Origin: Xestospongia bergquistia
Taxonomy: Eukaryota; Porifera; Demospongiae; Haplosclerida; Petrosiidae
Assembly: GCA_963965975.1 (NCBI GenBank)
Contig: OZ014415.1
Location: forward strand, 2,547,001 to 2,611,000
Direction of reading: 5' to 3'
DNA: 64,000 bases
The stretch's first letter is position 1; each line of letters opens with the position of its first letter. The notes under the pieces were generated by a model that was not told the DNA's origin, did not search any database, and was given only the letters and a program-made list of their open reading frames with translations. This document shows positions 60,313 to 64,000 of this stretch, piece by piece. Made by a program: the position numbers and the translations under genes.

Positions 60313-63300
60313 CTCCCAATGTTATCCCTAATGATATTACAACACAAAGATCCTCTTATGGTACTTCCATTTTTATTGTATGGAGAAAAGTGTCATTAGA
60401 AGAAGCTCATGGTTACTTTGAGTATATTATAGTATTAGAGTCTGTTAATAGTAGACGTAGACAATCAAATGATATAACTGTACATGTTCCATTTAATAAA
60501 ACATCTATCAATGTAACTGGTCTAAATCCTCAATTAACATACATACTTACTATGAAAATAGCAGTACATAATGAAAGAGGAATAAGTATAGAAGGACCTA
60601 CAAGTATACCAACAAGGATTTTGTCACCAGGTAATTAATATTACAGACATTATAAGTATCACTTTAAACTTCTTTTCATTTCAGTTAATTTTTGTTCAAC
60701 CACTCCATGTGGACGACATGGTACATGTCATAATTTGAGAGATGGATATTTATGTGAATGTTTTGATAGATACTCTGGTATCAACTGTGAATTTGGTGAG
60801 GCATACATAAATAATTTAATTATTTATTTTCTTTTTTTATAGTTGTGATTGTTACAATTGCACCACAAATTACACAATCACCAAATAATACTTCAGAAAA
60901 TCTTCACTCTACTACTAACTTTACATGTGAAGCTACTGGTTCTCCTAATCCTATAATATTGTGGTATAGAGATAATGTTTTAATTCCCTATGGCAATACT
61001 GATGGCTCCATGTTGTTATTTCCTAAGTTAACATTAGAGAATCGAGGATTCTATCATTGTGAGGCTAGAAGTTTAATCAATGGAAAATATGTCTCTGTGA
61101 CATCATCAAGTGTTCTATTAAATATTTCAGGTTTGTGATTATGTGGTGTGTAATTTGATTAGTGATATGAATGTTTTGGTTTTTATTGATATTTTGTTCA
61201 TTTTACAGATATTATTCAATATGAAGCTGAGATTCAATTGTCGGATGATTTTTATAGGACAAGTAATCAGAAGGTGTTAGACAGGGTGTCTGATCTTATT
61301 AATAAGGTGTAATTTAATAGATCAATTTATTTTAACTATTTCTTCAGATAAATGACTTGCTTTCTGGTAAACGTTTAATTAACATGTCAATGACCTCATT
61401 TTTCTCAATTGAAATTCCTAATATGGATCATATAAAGTAAATAAAAACTGGAATAAACGCTCTTGATGTTTTCTGTGTAGTTACACTAAACAACTCTATA
61501 CTATTCCTATTGTTATCACTATGATGATAAAAGATGGAGCCTCTGAACAACTCAGGATTGGAGTGCAACAACAAATGGATGAACTGAGTGAGCAACTAGG
61601 TATCAATATTTCCATAGTTGAAGTGGAAAGATTTGGTAAGACAATGTTAAAAATATTATTATAATGACTAATTCTTTGCAACTTCAAGATGGCTGTCCGT
61701 CTAGTAAAACAGTTATACCATCATCTTCTGGAAGACATGATCTAAACATCACACTCTTTTGGCCTGAAACAAATATTGGGGCCCAAGCTGTAGTTAACTG
61801 TCCTTGTGGAAATGAAAGTTCAGACAATGGACTACTCCAAGTTACTTGATATTGTGGAGGAAACTTTACCAGTGGAGCTAAATGGACTGAAGCAAATATA
61901 GCAGCTTGTAATTTTAGTGACTTAGCTCGAGAAATACGCAGGATAAGAAATGTTAGTTGCTAACATTTCTGAAACACTATCTATATTATTTAATTATAAT
62001 TATAATTATAGCTTCCAATAGCAAAAAAGATAGTACAACTTGAGAATCTTACAAGTGACAGTAATGTATTAGGTTCTACTGAAGTAGCAGTTAGTGTGAG
62101 TGTATTAGTGAGTGCAACAGAAGATGTATCACAGAACCTTACAGTAAGTAATTCTGTCACATATTATATGATTTATTACTTACTAACTATTCATTTCTAG
62201 TTAACTACAATATTTTTGGAATTGGTTGACAACATTTTAGATGTGACTAGAAATGTCTTGCAAGAAAGTCAAGAAATATCTAACACATCAGCAAAGTTAG
62301 TTTTATTGATTAAAAAATTAAATAAATCCATTTATTTGTAGGATTTTGGAAGCTGTTGAGTCAGTTACAGAGAATATACCAATTACTAATACATCAGTAC
62401 CAGTTGTAATTACTCAGACATCATTTGCTGTATCTGTACAACAAATAGACATTGAAAAATTTAAACAATCTGGTGAAACATTTAGTGTGAATTTTGACTT
62501 TGAAGACTTATTAAGTAGAAATGAAAGCCTTGATTCTAATGATTTGACATTTGGATCATCCAGTGAACAATCAACTGCAGCAATCACTCTACCAAATAAT
62601 TTGTTGAGCTCTATTCCCAATTTGTCCAATAGCTCTAGAATAACTAATGCTGTTTTTATCACTGACTCTCTATTTCTTAGTAAAAGTGATATTCTAAAGG
62701 TTGGTAGTCTTATTATATCTGCTGCTGTTGTAGGAACAAGTACATTGGAACAACTTCAACCTCCTGTGAATCTCAGGTTTATAATTAATCCAGTGAGTAT
62801 ATAGTAAGATATTGTATTATATCACCATCTTTTATTATAGAATGTGAATGGTTCATATCCACATTGTTCATTTTGGAATCAATCTTTAGACTGTAAGTAA
62901 ATGGATGTTCTTTTTATTACAATTCAGGCAAAGATAATGTTGAAATTGTGCATTTTAGTTCCTATGTACATATGAACTTTGAACATAAACATATATAATA
63001 TTTAGTGAAACATTATAGCTATTACGAGAATGTTTTTTTTATGTTTACACATACAGATGGATATGGAGACTGGTCAAATCAAGGATGTAATGAAACAGTT
63101 ATCAATAGTACAATGGTCACATGTGACTGTAATCATCTCACTAGTTTTGCTATATTATTAGTAAGGATTATAAGACTGTATGTATATAATTTTTGTGTAT
63201 ATATTTTAGGATGTATCTCCTACAGTTAAACCAACAGAAAAGACAGGACTGACATTGTTCTTAGATTCTGTTACTTACATTGGTATCATTGTCTCTCTGT

Positions 63301-64000
63301 GTTGTCTGACAGTTACTGTCATCTCTTATATTTTCAACAAGTAAATAGTTAATTTATTTACAATTAGTCAGATGTTATTATCTTCTGTCAGAAAGCTACG
63401 TACTTCTGATCATGGTCAACTACTTTTGAATTTGTGTTTTGCTTTAATTGGTCTGTATATCACCTTCATCATTGCTCTTCATAGCCCAAAGGTTCCAGGA
63501 CTCTGTGCTGTTGTAGGTGCTGTGTTGCAGTATTTCTTTCTTATGACATTTATGGTGATGGTTGCTGAGGCTATCAATTTATATACGAATTTAGTAATTG
63601 TTCTTGGTAGGAAAATTCAACATTTTGTTTTGAAAGCTACTGTTTTATCATGGGGTTAGTGTGACCAATATGATCTATATAGTAATACAATCTCTTATTA
63701 CTATATTTAGTTACTCCATTCTTTATTGTGTTGTTCTGTTTTGCTCCAAATTATCAAAACTATTTGAGTGATCATTTGTAAGTGATTGATAATATAATGA
63801 CTACATATTATTTACTTTTTTGGTAGCTGTCGAGCATTCAGTTTACCATACTATATTGGTATGATAGTCCCATTTCTGATCATCTATTTGTTTAATTGGG
63901 TCGTGTTTTTCATTATCATTGTTTCTCTATTGCAAAAACATGTCCAGTCCAACATTAAATCAAAGAAGGACACAAAAACATCATTTCTTCATCAGCAACT
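60313..64000 (+). CDS. Gene E2: adhesion GPCR (FN3-EGF-Ig-HormR-GAIN-GPS-7TM), 3' end outside window
   Basis: Exons: FN3 60313-60630; EGF 60685-60795; Ig 60843-61130; linker/GAIN-A 61209-61306, 61348-61436, 61481-61635; HormR 61689-61951; GAIN 62012-62143, 62201-62295, 62342-62792; GPS 62841-62892, 63057-63160; TM1 63210-63340; TM2-TM3 63368-63654; TM4 63711-63777; TM5 63827-64000, open at the edge. All phases agree. The GPS has CSFWNQS, a Trp/Gly-Cys, then CDCNHLTSFA, with the His-Leu/Thr self-cleavage site at 63134-63142. The ECL1 Cys and the FFLMTFMVMVAEA TM3 are typical of class B2. The family senses adhesion ligands through a tethered agonist. One TGA lies in frame at 61847-61849 in HormR, so the allele may be null or the base wrong. 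Confidence 0.85.
61689..61951 (+). CDS. HormR exon of gene E2 with in-frame TGA
   Basis: The exon has the CPCG, DNGLLQ, YCGGNF and W-x-E-A-N-x-x-x-C pattern of hormone-receptor-like domains in adhesion GPCRs. Entry phase 1 and exit phase 0 fit both neighbours, but TGA (61847-61849) precedes YCGG where the family usually has Arg. The relic at about 5430 has CGA there, consistent with a CpG C-to-T change. Confidence 0.75.
63057..63160 (+). CDS. GPS second exon of gene E2
   Basis: Phase 1 to phase 0. Encodes DWSNQGC-type spacing, VTCDCNHLTSFAILL. The catalytic His, Leu and Thr are present, so autoproteolysis is expected. The residues from Thr onward form the presumed tethered agonist leading into TM1. 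Confidence 0.88.

Overview
The window is AT-rich eukaryotic (metazoan) DNA. Genes are built from short exons separated by introns of about 45-120 nt with GT..AG ends, almost all in phase 1. The products are extracellular Ig, fibronectin-III (FN3), EGF, somatomedin-B-like and Calx-beta-like modules plus a 7TM adhesion GPCR. Compact AT-rich introns with such modules suggest a demosponge, for example an Amphimedon-like species; this is inference, not a database match.

Layout. 1-4081 (minus): 5' end of gene A, a signal peptide plus at least eight Ig exons, running off the left edge. 4082-8640: no intact gene; a duplicated upstream region, a relic of an adhesion-GPCR exon, a dispersed ~0.87 kb repeat, microsatellites and relic stalk exons. 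8645-10764 (minus): gene C, a small broken receptor of the same family. 11475-40722 (minus): gene B, the main feature. I can trace 73 exons whose summed length (24,531 nt) is an exact multiple of three, giving a predicted single-pass receptor of about 8,176 residues: signal peptide, two N-terminal Ig-like exons, five FN3, one Ig, nine tandem copies of a six-Ig unit (54 Ig), two Ig, five FN3, one membrane segment and a tyrosine-motif tail. About 13.6 kb of the array is almost perfectly periodic at 2,503 bp. 40723-44366: duplicated upstream region and relics. 44367-47543 (minus): gene D, a small Ig receptor with an ITIM/ITAM-like tail and a decayed FN3 exon. 47550-52960: plus-strand relic of a gene-B-type receptor carrying only one copy of the Ig unit. 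53669-58395 (plus): gene E1, signal peptide, Cys-rich exon, Calx-beta-like exon, 11 x 16-residue Thr/Pro repeats and two somatomedin-B-like exons. 60313-64000 (plus): gene E2, FN3-EGF-Ig-HormR-GAIN-GPS-7TM adhesion GPCR, cut at the right edge after TM5 and carrying one in-frame TGA. E1 and E2 may be one gene with alternative ends.

Taken together this is a receptor cluster evolving by unequal exchange: shared TATA promoters, shared phase-1 modules, expansion of one Ig block, inverted and broken copies, and capture of an Ig/FN3-receptor exon by the neighbouring GPCR. The architecture (polymorphic-looking Ig ectodomain, one membrane span, paired tyrosine motifs, many pseudogenes) resembles invertebrate recognition-receptor complexes such as the Hydractinia Alr loci, but function is untested here.
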